Source: Palsa-504 sp963753225
GTDB taxonomy: Bacteria; Actinomycetota; Actinomycetes; Streptosporangiales; Streptosporangiaceae
Length of the DNA: 64,000 nt
Direction of reading: 5' to 3'
Assembly (NCBI GenBank): GCA_963753225.1
Contig: CAVWBQ010000003.1
Span: 1 to 64,000 of the forward strand
The position numbers and the translations under genes were made by a program. A model generated the notes under the pieces. That model was not told the origin of the DNA. It did no database searches and worked only from the letters and a program-made list of their open reading frames with translations. Positions 40,428 to 49,375 of the stretch are shown here, piece by piece. Positions within the stretch are counted from its first letter, which is position 1. Each line of letters begins with the position of its first letter.

Positions 40428-41333
40428 ATGGACGAAGAGCAGTGGCTGGCCGAACGCTTCGAGGAGCACCGGGGTCACCTGCGCGCGGTCGCCTACCGGA
40501 TGCTGGGCTCGCTCACCGAGGCCGACGACGCCGTTCAGGACACCTGGCTGCGGCTGAGCCGGTCCGGGTCGGACCAGGTGCAGGACCTGCGCGGGTGGCT
40601 GACCACGATCGTGGCCAGGGTCTGCCTGAACATGCTGCGCGCCAGGAACGTGCGGCGCGAGGAAGCCCTCGGCGTGCGCGTGCCCGATCCCCTCGTCAGC
40701 ACCGACGCGGAGCTCCAGCCGGAGCAGGAGGCGCTGCTGGCCGACTCGGTCGGCCTGGCCCTGCTGGTCGTGCTCGACACCCTGAGCCCGGCCGAGCGGC
40801 TGGCGTTCGTCCTGCACGACATGTTCGACCTGCCATTCGAGGACATCGCGGGCCTGGCGGGCCGCACCCCGGCGGCGGTCAGGCAGCTGGCCAGCCGGGC
40901 CCGGCGCCGGGTCAAGGGCGCCGGGGTGCCGGATCCGGATCCCGACCTGGCCCGCCAGCGCGAGGTGGTCGACGCGTTCTTCGCGGCCGCGCGCGGCGGC
41001 GATTTCGACGCTCTGGTCGCGGTGCTCGACCCCCGCGTCGTGCTGCGGGCCGACCCGGGGGCCAGGCATCCCGCGGCCTCCCTGCTGGTCCACGGGGCCG
41101 AGGCGGTCGCCAGGCAGGCCCTGACCGGCCTGGCTCCGGTGATCAGCAGGCCGGCCCTGCGCCTGCATCCTGCGCTGGTCAACGGGGCCGCCGGCGTCAT
41201 CGTCACGATGCGCGGACGGCCCGTCACCGTGGTCGGGTTCACCGTCGCCGGGGGCAGGATCGTGGAGATCGACGCGATCGCTGACGCCGAACGCGTCCGC
41301 AGGATCACCGCGGCCGCCCTCGGCGACGGGTAA
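40428..41333 (+). CDS. sigJ: ECF41-type sigma factor with SnoaL-like C-terminal domain
   Basis: 301-residue sigma factor. Region 2 at about 5-75 (RFEEHRGHLRAVAYRMLGSLTEADDAVQDTWLRL), region 4 at about 115-170 (LSPAERLAFVLHDMFDLPFEDIAGLAGRTPAAVRQLASRARRRV). A C-terminal SnoaL/NTF2 domain (about 180-290) has the DFDALVAVLDPRVVLRAD motif and a closing GGRIVEIDAIAD. This plan matches SigJ of mycobacteria and the ECF41 group. In that group the NTF2 tail modulates activity and replaces an anti-sigma factor. The gene lies divergent to its likely target epimerase. Confidence 0.92.
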   Translation: MDEEQWLAERFEEHRGHLRAVAYRMLGSLTEADDAVQDTWLRLSRSGSDQVQDLRGWLTTIVARVCLNMLRARNVRREEALGVRVPDPLVSTDAELQPEQEALLADSVGLALLVVLDTLSPAERLAFVLHDMFDLPFEDIAGLAGRTPAAVRQLASRARRRVKGAGVPDPDPDLARQREVVDAFFAAARGGDFDALVAVLDPRVVLRADPGARHPAASLLVHGAEAVARQALTGLAPVISRPALRLHPALVNGAAGVIVTMRGRPVTVVGFTVAGGRIVEIDAIADAERVRRITAAALGDG

Positions 41334-41343
41334 CCGTTCCCGG

Positions 41344-42708
41344 TCAGCCGCCCGCGGCCCGCCCGGCCGTGGCGAGCTCCGGCATAGGGGCGACGTCGGC
41401 CTTGCTCCGGTCCGGCAGCAAGGCGGCGGCCGCCAGGGTGATCACCACGCACGCGATGATGTAGATCGCGATCGCCTGCCAGCCGAAGGTCGGCAGCATC
41501 CACGTCGCGAGCAGCGGCGCCGGGCCGCCGGCGATCAGCGAGGCGGCCTGGTAGCCCAGGCCGCTGCCGGCGTAGGCGAGCCCGGTCGGGAAGTTCTCCG
41601 TGATGTAGGAGGACTGCGGGCCGTACTGCATGGCGTGCGGGATCGCGATCAGCGCCGTGCCGAGGATGATGAAGCCGAGGGATGCGGTGTTGAGCAAGAG
41701 GAAGAAGGGAAACGCGGCGATGCCCATCAAGATCGCCCCGGTGGTGTAGACCCGCCTGCGGCCCAGCCGGTCGCTGAGGCTGCCGAAGGTCGGGATCAGG
41801 AACAGCTCGAGCGCGCCGCCCACAGTGACCGCGGCCAGCCCGACGCCCGTGCCCTTGTGCAGGTGGTCCTTGATGTAGGCCAGCGCGAACGCGGTGTAGA
41901 GGTAGAACGGCGCCTGCTCCGACATCCGCAGCAGCGCGCTGAGCACGATCTCCCTGGGGTACCGGCGGATCACATCGAGCACCGGAAGCTTGGCGACGGT
42001 CCGCTTCTCCACCAGCTGGGCGAACAGCGGCGTCTCCAGCACCTTCAGCCGCACCCACAGGCCGATGGCCACCAGCACCAGGCTGGCCAGGAACGGGATC
42101 CGCCAGGCCCACGCCTTGAACGCGTCCGGCGCGCCCAGCGCGATCGCGGTCATCATCCCGGTGCCGAGCAGCAGCCCGATCGGCACGCCGATCTGCGGCC
42201 AGCTCGCCATCAGGCCGCGCTTGTTCTGCTTGCCCCACTCCATCGACAGCAGCACCGAGCCGCTCCACTCGCCGCCCACCGCGACACCCTGCAGTACCCG
42301 CAGCACCACGAGCAGGATCGGCGCCGCGACGCCGATCGTGCTAGTGCCCGGCAGGACGCCGACCAGGGCGCTGGCCAAGCCCATCATCAGCAGCGTGATG
42401 ATCAGCGTGGCCTTGCGGCCGATCCGGTCACCCCAGTGACCGAAGATCGCCGCTCCGACCGGCCGGGCCGCGAACCCGACGGCGTAGGTGGCGAACGATT
42501 CCAGGGTGCCCGCGTAGGAGCTGGAGGAGGGGAAGAAGACGGCGGGGAACACGATGGCCGCGGCCGTCCCGTAGAGGAAGAAGTCATACCACTCGATCGA
42601 GGTCCCGATCACGCTGGCCACCGCGGCGAGGCGGATCTGCCTGCCGCGGCCGGCCTCGTCGGCGGACACCGACGTCGCGCGGCCGGCTTCTTCGGGTTGC
42701 AGCACCAT
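41344..42708 (-). CDS. MFS transporter (MHS family)
   Basis: 454-residue major-facilitator protein with 12 predicted helices of the metabolite:H+ symporter (MHS) family, like ShiA, ProP or KgtP. Signatures are GTSIEWYDFFLYGTAAAIVFP at the first helix, the loop motif FGHWGDRIGRKATLIITLLMMGLAS, QGVAVGGEWSGSVLLSMEW and the second loop motif LSDRLGRRRVYTTGAILMGIAAFPFF. It likely imports a carboxylic acid (shikimate, alpha-ketoglutarate or benzoate-type). It starts 136 bp from the TetR gene on the same strand. Convergent with the ECF41 sigma gene, 10 bp between stops. Confidence 0.9.
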   Translation of the reverse strand: MVLQPEEAGRATSVSADEAGRGRQIRLAAVASVIGTSIEWYDFFLYGTAAAIVFPAVFFPSSSSYAGTLESFATYAVGFAARPVGAAIFGHWGDRIGRKATLIITLLMMGLASALVGVLPGTSTIGVAAPILLVVLRVLQGVAVGGEWSGSVLLSMEWGKQNKRGLMASWPQIGVPIGLLLGTGMMTAIALGAPDAFKAWAWRIPFLASLVLVAIGLWVRLKVLETPLFAQLVEKRTVAKLPVLDVIRRYPREIVLSALLRMSEQAPFYLYTAFALAYIKDHLHKGTGVGLAAVTVGGALELFLIPTFGSLSDRLGRRRVYTTGAILMGIAAFPFFLLLNTASLGFIILGTALIAIPHAMQYGPQSSYITENFPTGLAYAGSGLGYQAASLIAGGPAPLLATWMLPTFGWQAIAIYIIACVVITLAAAALLPDRSKADVAPMPELATAGRAAGG

Positions 42709-42844
42709 GGGGGTTCCTTCCTGACCGTCCCCCGGCCGGTCTCCGGTTGTCTTCCCCGCCTACCGGGAAAACCCGGCCCGAAACCCGCCGGCTGGCGGGA
42801 ACACGGCAGTTCTGCCCAGACCGATGCGAACTACATACTGAGAA

Positions 42845-43918
42845 CTAGCTGACATACCAGGCGAGATGGGAGCGGCCGTGACCGTCGGCGATGACACCCG
42901 TCCCGATCTCAACAACATTCAGGCCGAACGAAGCGCGGCTGGCACGCCCCTTCTGCTGGTGGCTGACCCGGCTGCTGGTGGCACTGGGCTGATCCTGTTC
43001 CCGCGGGCGGATTCCCTTCCGGCCGCGTGGGCTGGCCCCCTGCCAGCCGACACCGGGTACGCGTCGCCCCCGCCGCAGTGGCCTGCAAGAGCCCGGGACT
43101 GCGCGCATCGAGGTCTCCGGCGCCGCCCTCGGGGAGATCGGCCTGGCCATCGCGCCGCGTCGGACCCTGTCCGCGACGGTCCTCCTCGTCGAGCCGGTCT
43201 GAGCCTGCTCAGCCGGACGCAGGCCGCTTGCGCGGCCGGGGCTTGCGCGCGGCCGGCCGGGCGCCCCGGCCGCCCCTGGGTCACCGCCCTCCTGCCGGTA
43301 GCCAAGGCCGTGCCTGACCAGCGACTGCGCGGTCCGCACCACGGTGTCGAGCGAGCCACGGCGCGGGTTCCACCACTCGACGGCCCAGTTGAGCGCGCCC
43401 AGCACCATCATCCGGGCCGCCATCGGGTCCAGGTCGGGCCGCAGCAGCCCGGCGTTGTCCGCGTCCTGCAGCAGCTTGCGCCACATGTCCCCGTACTGGG
43501 AGGCCTCGGCCGCGTACCGGATCGCGATGTTCTCGGGGATCTGGCCCGCGTTGCGGATCGAGGCGGTGGTGTAGTCGGAGATCTCCAGGCAGTACCGCAG
43601 GTGCGCCTCGACCGCCGCGTCGATGCGGTCCAGCGGGTCCGCGTGCGGTGGCAGCGCGGCCAGGACCCTGGTCATGTGCTCGCGCATATGCGCGATGCCC
43701 GACCACATGACCTCCTCGATCAGGTCGTCACGGGAGGGGAAGTAGTAGTAGATGGCAGGCGCCTGGATCTCTGCCTGGTCGGCGACGTCGCTCAGCCGCG
43801 TGCCCGCGTACCCTTTCCGGCTGAGCACGTGCGCGGCGGCGTCGAGGATCCGCTCCCTGGTCCGCGCGGACTTGGACCCGGCTTCCTCCGCCGCCGCCAC
43901 CTCCTGTTTTCTAGGCAC
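42845..43918 (-). CDS. TetR-family regulator with an unusually long C-terminal tail
   Basis: The TetR core spans residues about 10-215. The HTH reads SARTRERILDAAAHVLSRKGYAGTRLSDVADQAEIQAPAIYYYF, and the ligand domain ends near RTAQSLVRHGLGYRQ. The remaining 140 residues are Pro/Gly/Arg-rich and non-conserved (GAAGAPGRPRASPGRASG and on), as produced by reading past the normal stop. A frameshift or lost stop near 43290 is likely. The start is a GTG at 43918 (VPRKQEV). The gene is divergent from the acyl-CoA ligase operon, 209 bp between starts, so it likely represses that operon in response to an acyl-CoA. Confidence 0.83.
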   Translation of the reverse strand: MPRKQEVAAAEEAGSKSARTRERILDAAAHVLSRKGYAGTRLSDVADQAEIQAPAIYYYFPSRDDLIEEVMWSGIAHMREHMTRVLAALPPHADPLDRIDAAVEAHLRYCLEISDYTTASIRNAGQIPENIAIRYAAEASQYGDMWRKLLQDADNAGLLRPDLDPMAARMMVLGALNWAVEWWNPRRGSLDTVVRTAQSLVRHGLGYRQEGGDPGAAGAPGRPRASPGRASGLRPAEQAQTGSTRRTVADRVRRGAMARPISPRAAPETSMRAVPGSCRPLRRGRRVPGVGWQGASPRGRKGIRPREQDQPSATSSRVSHQQKGRASRASFGLNVVEIGTGVIADGHGRSHLAWYVS

Positions 43919-44057
43919 GAATCGAATTATAGGCACCCGGCTATTCCGGCCCGCCGCTAACACCCGGATACGGCGGCTCCGTCAGGCGAGGAAGCTTTTA
44001 CCGGGCGATAGAAAGTATGATCGCGTCCGCCGCCCGCGGATCAGCCCTGCTGCCCCA

Positions 44058-44088
44058 TTGACGGCCGAACCCAGGTTACGTTTAGGCT
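44058..44088 (+). promoter_or_regulatory. Candidate housekeeping promoter of the acyl-CoA ligase operon
   Basis: TTGACG at 44058-44063 and TAGGCT at 44083-44088, spacer 19 nt, resembling the actinobacterial TTGAC-TAnnnT pattern. It lies 39 bp upstream of the ATG at 44127. The long spacing lowers confidence. Confidence 0.35.
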
Positions 44089-44126
44089 CAATTAGTCAGA
44101 CCTTGAACGGGCGCCGGCGGAGGACC

Positions 44127-45662
44127 ATGTATCCAGGAACGTACGCAGCCGAGGCACCGGACCGGGTCGCGGCGGTTATGGCCGACACCGGCGAGACGCT
44201 CAGCTACGGGGATCTCGAGCGGCGCTCGGTCCAGCTGGCGCACGTGCTGCACGAGGCGGGCCTGCGGCCCGGTGACGTGGTGGCCCTGCTGACCGAGAAC
44301 AACCTGCGCGCCTTCGAGGTGTACTGGGCCGCGATGCGGTCCGGCCTGTACATCACCGCCGTCAACTGGCACCTCAAGCCGGACGAGGTCGCCTACATCG
44401 TTAACGACAGCGGCGCGACCGCGCTGATCGTGTCGGCCGAGCAGGCGCCCATCGCCGAGGCGATCACCGGCCTGGCCAGCGGGGTGAAGCTGAGGCTGGC
44501 CTACGGCGGCCCGGTCGCCGGCTACGGCAGCTACGAGGACACCATCGCCGCCGCGCCGGACGAGCCGTTCGCCGATCAGCCAAGCGGCTCCACCATGCTG
44601 TACTCCTCGGGCACCACCGGCCGGCCCAAGGGCGTCCGGCCGTCACTGCCCGACCGCCAGGTGACCGAGCCCGGTGAGGCCCTGGCCGGCCTGGCCAGCA
44701 TGTTCTTCGGCGTCAATCAGGACTCGGTGTACCTGTCTCCCGGGCCGATCTACCACGCGGCCCCGCTGCGCTGGTCCGGCTCCATCCAGGTCCTCGGCGG
44801 CACCGTCGTCATGACGAAGCGGTTCGACGCCGAACAGGTCCTGGCGGCCATCCAGGATCACGGCGTCACCCACGCGCAGTTCGTGCCCACCATGTTCGTC
44901 CGGATGCTGCAGCTGGCCCAGGACACCCGGGATCGCTACGACGTGTCCAGCCTGCGGGTCGCCATCCACGCCGCGGCGCCGTGCCCGGTCGAGGTCAAGC
45001 AGAAGATGATCGACTGGTGGGGTCCTGTCCTGTTCGAGTACTACGCCGGCACCGAGGGCAACGGCATGACGGCCATCGACAGCGCCACCTGGCTCACCAA
45101 GCCGGGTACCGTCGGCCGTCCCATCATGGGCGCGGTACGGATCTGCGCCGACGACGGGACCGAACTGCCGGCGGGCCAGACCGGCGGCGTCTACTTCGAG
45201 AGCGAAGAGATCCCGTTCGCCTACCACAACGACCCGGACAAGACCCGGGCCGTCCAGCACCGGCACCACCCCAACTGGACCACCCTCGGCGACATCGGCT
45301 ACCTCGATGACGACGGCTTCCTGTTCCTCACCGACCGCAAGGCGTTCACGATCATCTCCGGCGGCGTCAACATCTACCCGCAGGAGATCGAGAACGTGCT
45401 CGCGCTGCACCCGGCCGTCTACGACGTCGCGGTCATCGGCCTGCCCGACCCGGAGATGGGGGAGTCGGTGGCGGCGTTCGTCCAGCCCGCTCCGGAGGCC
45501 GTCCCTGGACCCGAACTCGAGCAGGAGATCATCGCGTTCGTGAAGTCGAAGATCGCCGGCTTCAAGGCGCCCAGGACCGTCCGCTTCGTCGACAGCCTGC
45601 CGCGCAGCGAGGCGGGAAAGCTGATGAAGACGGAGCTCAAGGCCAGGTACGCCGGCGCCTGA
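44127..45662 (+). CDS. Acyl-CoA synthetase (AMP-forming), FadD-like
   Basis: 511-residue adenylate-forming ligase. ATP motif TMLYSSGTTGRPKGVRPSL, A5 motif EYYAGTEGNGMT, hinge motif GDIGYLDDDGFLFLTDRKAF and catalytic Lys in LPRSEAGKLMKTELK are all visible. GGAGGACC precedes the ATG at 44127, where the protein begins MYPGTYAAEAPDRVAAV; an open frame further upstream reaches back into the TetR promoter and is spurious. It activates a fatty or aromatic acid. The CoA-transferase and thiolase genes follow at once, so the operon should activate and thiolyse a carboxylic acid. Likely controlled by the divergent TetR. Confidence 0.92.
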   Translation: MYPGTYAAEAPDRVAAVMADTGETLSYGDLERRSVQLAHVLHEAGLRPGDVVALLTENNLRAFEVYWAAMRSGLYITAVNWHLKPDEVAYIVNDSGATALIVSAEQAPIAEAITGLASGVKLRLAYGGPVAGYGSYEDTIAAAPDEPFADQPSGSTMLYSSGTTGRPKGVRPSLPDRQVTEPGEALAGLASMFFGVNQDSVYLSPGPIYHAAPLRWSGSIQVLGGTVVMTKRFDAEQVLAAIQDHGVTHAQFVPTMFVRMLQLAQDTRDRYDVSSLRVAIHAAAPCPVEVKQKMIDWWGPVLFEYYAGTEGNGMTAIDSATWLTKPGTVGRPIMGAVRICADDGTELPAGQTGGVYFESEEIPFAYHNDPDKTRAVQHRHHPNWTTLGDIGYLDDDGFLFLTDRKAFTIISGGVNIYPQEIENVLALHPAVYDVAVIGLPDPEMGESVAAFVQPAPEAVPGPELEQEIIAFVKSKIAGFKAPRTVRFVDSLPRSEAGKLMKTELKARYAGA

Positions 45663-46931
45663 ATGACCGCGGAGATCAGCGACGCCACCGCGCTCGACCT
45701 GGCCAGGTACATCAGGCCGGGCGCCCTGGTGGCCTGGGGCCAGGGCTGCGCAGAGCCGCTCACGCTGACCGAGGCGCTGGCCGCGCAGCGCAAGCAACTC
45801 GGCGGCCTCCGCTGCTTCGCCGGGATCTCGACCACGGCCGCGGTGCGCCCGGAGCACTGTGACTACCTGTCGTTCAGCTCGTACACCGCGGCCGGCGCCA
45901 ACCGGGCGCTGAGCGAGGCCGGACTGCTCGACATCGTGCCCTGCCATTACTCCCAGCTGCCGGACATACTCGGCCACGGTCCGCTCCGCGCCGACGTGCT
46001 GTTCCTGGCGCTGCCGCCGGCCGGGCCCGACGGCACGTTCGGCCTGGGACTGGCCGCGGACTACCTGGCCCCTCTCATCGGGCGGGCCGGCACGGTGATC
46101 GCCGAGGTCAACGACCAGGTGCCGGAGGTCGGCTGTGACCGCAGGCTGAGCCGGGGCGAGATCGACGTGCTCGTGCGCACCTCGCGGCCGCCCGCCGGGT
46201 ACCCACCGAAACCGGCCAGCGATGTCGATAAAGCGATAGCGGAGCACGTCGCGGGCCTGGTGCCGGACGGTGCCACCCTCCAGGTCGGCATCGGCAGACT
46301 GCCCGCCGTCGTGCTGCGCCACCTGCGCGGCCACCGTGACCTGGGCGTGCACTCCGGGATGATCACCGACGAGATCGCGGAACTCATCGAGGCCGGCGTG
46401 GTCACCGGGGCGCGCAAGAGCGTCGACCGGGGCCTGGCCGTGACCGGCCTCCTGCTCGGCACCGGCAGCCTGGTCAAGAGGGCCGCAGCCGACAAGTCGA
46501 TCCTGCTGCGCGACACCCGCTACACCCACGACCAGGCGGTGCTCGCCGCCCAGCACGCCCTGGTCGCGATCAACTCGGCCATCGAGGTCGACCTGACCGG
46601 CCAGTCCAACATCGAGGTCGCGGCCGGCCGCTACGTCGGCGGCACCGGCGGCGCCGCGGACTTCCTGCGCGGCGCGGCACGGTCCCCGGGCGGGATCCCG
46701 GTGATCGCCCTTCCCTCGACCACGGGGCGGTCCGCCGCCGGGCCGGCCAGCCGCATCGTGACCCGGCTGCACGGCCCGGCCGGCCTGGCCCGGGCTGACG
46801 CGGGCGTGATCGTGACCGAGTATGGAGTGGCCGACCTGCGCGGGCTGAGCCTGGCCCGCCGGCGCGAGCGGATGATCGCGATCGCCCACCCCGACCACCG
46901 GGCCGCTCTCGAATCAGCGCCCGGAGACTGA
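45663..46931 (+). CDS. Acetyl-CoA hydrolase/4-hydroxybutyrate CoA-transferase family protein
   Basis: 422-residue class I CoA-transferase. The catalytic Glu308 lies in NSAIEVDLTGQSNIEVAAG, and the GIGRLPAVVLRHL and HSGMITDEIAELIEAG stretches are typical. The C-terminal VTEYGVADLRGLSLARRRERMIAIAHP closes the family fold. It moves CoA between an acyl-CoA and acetate, succinate or another acid. The start codon follows the ligase stop with no gap (TGAATG), so translation is coupled. The substrate could be a 4-hydroxy- or short branched acid, but this cannot be decided. Confidence 0.9.
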   Translation: MTAEISDATALDLARYIRPGALVAWGQGCAEPLTLTEALAAQRKQLGGLRCFAGISTTAAVRPEHCDYLSFSSYTAAGANRALSEAGLLDIVPCHYSQLPDILGHGPLRADVLFLALPPAGPDGTFGLGLAADYLAPLIGRAGTVIAEVNDQVPEVGCDRRLSRGEIDVLVRTSRPPAGYPPKPASDVDKAIAEHVAGLVPDGATLQVGIGRLPAVVLRHLRGHRDLGVHSGMITDEIAELIEAGVVTGARKSVDRGLAVTGLLLGTGSLVKRAAADKSILLRDTRYTHDQAVLAAQHALVAINSAIEVDLTGQSNIEVAAGRYVGGTGGAADFLRGAARSPGGIPVIALPSTTGRSAAGPASRIVTRLHGPAGLARADAGVIVTEYGVADLRGLSLARRRERMIAIAHPDHRAALESAPGD

Positions 46932-46945
46932 ACGGAGGACCAGAC

Positions 46946-48163
46946 ATGACCATACGCCCCGCTACTAATCGCAGGGCTGCGATCGTCGCGCCGGTGCGGA
47001 CGCCGGTGGGTACGTTCGGCGGGAGCCTGCGGACCGTCCCTGTCGAGGAACTCGCCGCCACCGCGATCAAGGCGGTGCTCGGGCGGACCGGCATCGACCC
47101 GGAAATCATCAACGACGTCTCCTTCGCCCAGTCCTACGTCAACGGGGAGACGCCCTGCATCGGCCGGTGGGCGGCGCTGCACGCTGGCCTGCCGGTCAGC
47201 GTGCCCGGGCTCCAGATCGACCGGCGCTGCGGCGGCGGCCTCCAGGCGGTCATCACCGCGGCGATGATGGTCCAGACCGGCGCCGCCGACGTGGTGCTGG
47301 CGGGCGGGGCCGAGTCGATGAGCAACGCCGAGCACTACACCACCTCGGTCCGCTGGGGTGCCCGGGCCGGGAACCAGGTCCTGTACGACCGCATCGACCG
47401 GGGCCGGGAGCGGTCGCAGCCGGAATGGCGGTTCGGCAAGATCTCCGGGATGATCGAGACCGCGGAGAACCTCGCCACGCAGTTCGGCATCACCAGGGAC
47501 GAGGCGGACGCCTACGCCGCCCGCAGCCATCAGCGCGCCGCGGCCGCCTGGGACGCGGGCGTGTTCGACGACGAGGTGGTCCCGGTCCAGGTGCCGCAGC
47601 GGCGCGGCAACCCGGTCACTGTCAGCCGGGACGAGGGGGTGCGGCCCGACTCCACGCCGGAGGCCCTGGCCAAGCTGCGCACGCTCATGCCGGGCGGGAC
47701 CGTTACCGCGGGCAACGCCAGCCAGCAGAACGACGCGGCCGCGGCGTGCCTGGTCGTGGCCGAGGACCGGCTCGGGCCGCTCGGCCTGGAACCGCTGGGC
47801 TACCTGTCCGGCTGGGCGGCGGCGGGCTGCGAGCCGGCCACCATGGGCATCGGCCCTGTCCCGGCCGTTGGGAAACTATTTTCCCGAACGGGCCTGAGTT
47901 TCCGCGACATCAGCCTGGTCGAGCTCAACGAGGCGTTCGCGGTCCAGGTGCTCGCCGTGCTGGCCGGCTGGGGCTGGAACGAGCCGGACCAGCTCAACGT
48001 CAACGGATCCGGCATCTCGCTCGGCCACCCCATCGGCGCCACCGGCGCCCGGATGCTCGCCACCGGCCTGCGCGAGCTGCGCCGCAGGAACGGCCGCTAC
48101 CTCCTGGAGACGATGTGCGTCGGCGGCGGCCAGGGCGTAGCCGCGGTCTTCGAGGCTGCCTGA
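46946..48163 (+). CDS. Thiolase (acetyl-CoA C-acyltransferase)
   Basis: 405-residue thiolase. The acyl-binding Cys95 is in IDRRCGGGLQAVITA; the His/Cys catalytic pair is in GHPIGATGARMLATG and MCVGGGQGVAAVF. The N-terminal RTPVGTFGGSLRTVPVEELA is typical of the degradative thiolase family. A GGAGG site precedes the ATG. It completes a three-gene operon with the ligase and CoA-transferase and would cleave a 3-oxoacyl-CoA. No hydratase or dehydrogenase is present, so the intermediate steps are elsewhere or the pathway enters at the 3-oxoacyl stage. Confidence 0.93.
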   Translation: MTIRPATNRRAAIVAPVRTPVGTFGGSLRTVPVEELAATAIKAVLGRTGIDPEIINDVSFAQSYVNGETPCIGRWAALHAGLPVSVPGLQIDRRCGGGLQAVITAAMMVQTGAADVVLAGGAESMSNAEHYTTSVRWGARAGNQVLYDRIDRGRERSQPEWRFGKISGMIETAENLATQFGITRDEADAYAARSHQRAAAAWDAGVFDDEVVPVQVPQRRGNPVTVSRDEGVRPDSTPEALAKLRTLMPGGTVTAGNASQQNDAAAACLVVAEDRLGPLGLEPLGYLSGWAAAGCEPATMGIGPVPAVGKLFSRTGLSFRDISLVELNEAFAVQVLAVLAGWGWNEPDQLNVNGSGISLGHPIGATGARMLATGLRELRRRNGRYLLETMCVGGGQGVAAVFEAA

Positions 48164-48166
48164 CCG

Positions 48167-48685
48167 CTACCGGCTGATGGTGACCGGCGGATCGACGTCG
48201 ACCATGGCGATCACCTGGCCGAGCAGCGCGGCCAGCTCGCGGCACTGTTCAGTGGTCAGCCGGCCGGCGAGCTGCCGGTGGATGGCCTGCCGGTAGACCG
48301 GCCAGGCGCGCCGCAGCGCCTCCTGGCCGCCAGGGGTGAGCACGGCGAAGCTCGACCGCCCGTCGGCATGGTCGGGCTGGCGTTCGGCCAGCCCTGCGGC
48401 GGCCAGCTCGTCCACGACCCGGCTCACCCGGGTCCGGCTGAGCACGGTGCGCTGACCCAGCTCGCTCATCCGCAGCCTGCGATCTGGGGCGGCGTTCAGT
48501 TCCAGCAGCACGTCATACCAGGACAGCGGCACCTGGCCCGCGGCCCGCAGGTCGGCCTCGACCGCGGGCACCAGCCTGCTGTGCGCGACTAGCAGCCCTC
48601 GCCACGCATCGACCGCGGGATCGCCGGCCACCCCACCGGATCCGGAGCCCTCCGCCATACCGCTGCTCGCAGGACCTTCCGTCAC
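48167..48685 (-). CDS. MarR-family regulator
   Basis: 172-residue winged-helix repressor. After a Ser/Gly-rich start, DAWRGLLVAHSRLVPAVEADLRAAGQ leads into the winged helix (about 60-130): LRMSELGQRTVLSRTRVSRVVDELAAAGLAERQPDHADGR. Start is a GTG at 48685 or an ATG nine codons later. It is divergent from the YceI gene, and a long palindrome sits between the two genes, so it most likely represses both itself and yceI. Confidence 0.9.
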   Translation of the reverse strand: MTEGPASSGMAEGSGSGGVAGDPAVDAWRGLLVAHSRLVPAVEADLRAAGQVPLSWYDVLLELNAAPDRRLRMSELGQRTVLSRTRVSRVVDELAAAGLAERQPDHADGRSSFAVLTPGGQEALRRAWPVYRQAIHRQLAGRLTTEQCRELAALLGQVIAMVDVDPPVTISR

Positions 48686-48707
48686 GCGGCCAGCTTACCA
48701 GTTGCGT

Positions 48708-48744
48708 GCGTGCGCGAGCACATATATTATGTGCGTGCGCACGC
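48708..48744. promoter_or_regulatory. MarR operator palindrome between marR-like and yceI-like genes
   Basis: 37-bp inverted repeat: left arm GCGTGCGCGAGCACATA (48708-48724), spacer TAT, right arm TATGTGCGTGCGCACGC (48728-48744). Fifteen of 17 positions pair. It covers the AT-rich core CATATATTATG in the divergent promoter region. Confidence 0.75.
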
Positions 48745-48766
48745 TCCCATCTAATAGGAGGATCTC

Positions 48767-49351
48767 ATGACCCAGACCGAATGCGGGCCGGTCGTCACCC
48801 GGATCGCTGACGGGGCCGAACTCCCGGCGCCCGGCCGGTGGCAGATCGACCCCGGCCACACCGAACTCGCCTTCATCGGCCGCCACTTCATGCTGACCAA
48901 GGTCCGCGGGCGGTTCACCGGCCTGTCCGGGGTGATCGAAGTGGCGGAGGTGCCCGGCGATACCACCGTCGCGGTCACCATCGACATGACCACGGTCGAG
49001 TCCGGCAACGACGCGCGCGACGAGCACCTTCGCTCGGCGGACTTCTTTGACGTCGCGCACCACCCGACGGCCACCTTCTCGGCCCGCGCGTTCGGCTGGC
49101 AGGGCACCAGGGGAGTGCTGGCGGGCGAGCTGACCCTCCGCGGCGTCACCCGGCCGGTTACCCTGCAGGCCGAGTACCTCGGCTACACCGCCGATCCCTG
49201 GGGCGGGCACCGGGCCGTCTTCACCGCCGCGGGCACCATTGACCGGGAGGACTGGGGCCTGACCTGGAACCTGCCGCTGGACGGCGGCGGGCTCGTGGTC
49301 TCTAACCAGATCCGCATCGAGATCGAGCTCGAGGCGGTGCTCCAGCCCTGA
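48767..49351 (+). CDS. YceI-family lipocalin-like protein
   Basis: 194-residue YceI-family protein, a lipocalin-like barrel that binds isoprenoid or other long hydrophobic chains. Signatures are WQIDPGHTELAFIGRHFMLTKVRGRFTGLSG (about 24-54), the central VAVTIDMTTVESGNDARDEHLRSADFFDVAHHPTATF and the C-terminal EDWGLTWNLPLDGGG. No signal peptide is seen, so the protein is cytoplasmic, as common in actinobacteria. TAGGAGG precedes the ATG. It is likely repressed by the divergent MarR through the palindrome at 48708-48744. Confidence 0.92.
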   Translation: MTQTECGPVVTRIADGAELPAPGRWQIDPGHTELAFIGRHFMLTKVRGRFTGLSGVIEVAEVPGDTTVAVTIDMTTVESGNDARDEHLRSADFFDVAHHPTATFSARAFGWQGTRGVLAGELTLRGVTRPVTLQAEYLGYTADPWGGHRAVFTAAGTIDREDWGLTWNLPLDGGGLVVSNQIRIEIELEAVLQP

Positions 49352-49375
49352 CCGCCGCCCGGCTATGATCGTCCG

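Noticed and set aside
43752..44126. Extension of the acyl-CoA ligase upstream
   Set aside because: It would overlap the TetR coding region and promoter; the ATG at 44127 has a ribosome site and a normal ligase N-terminus.
44643..46898. A 751-codon antisense open frame across the ligase and CoA-transferase genes
   Set aside because: Low-complexity translation without motifs; both sense genes are complete and conserved.
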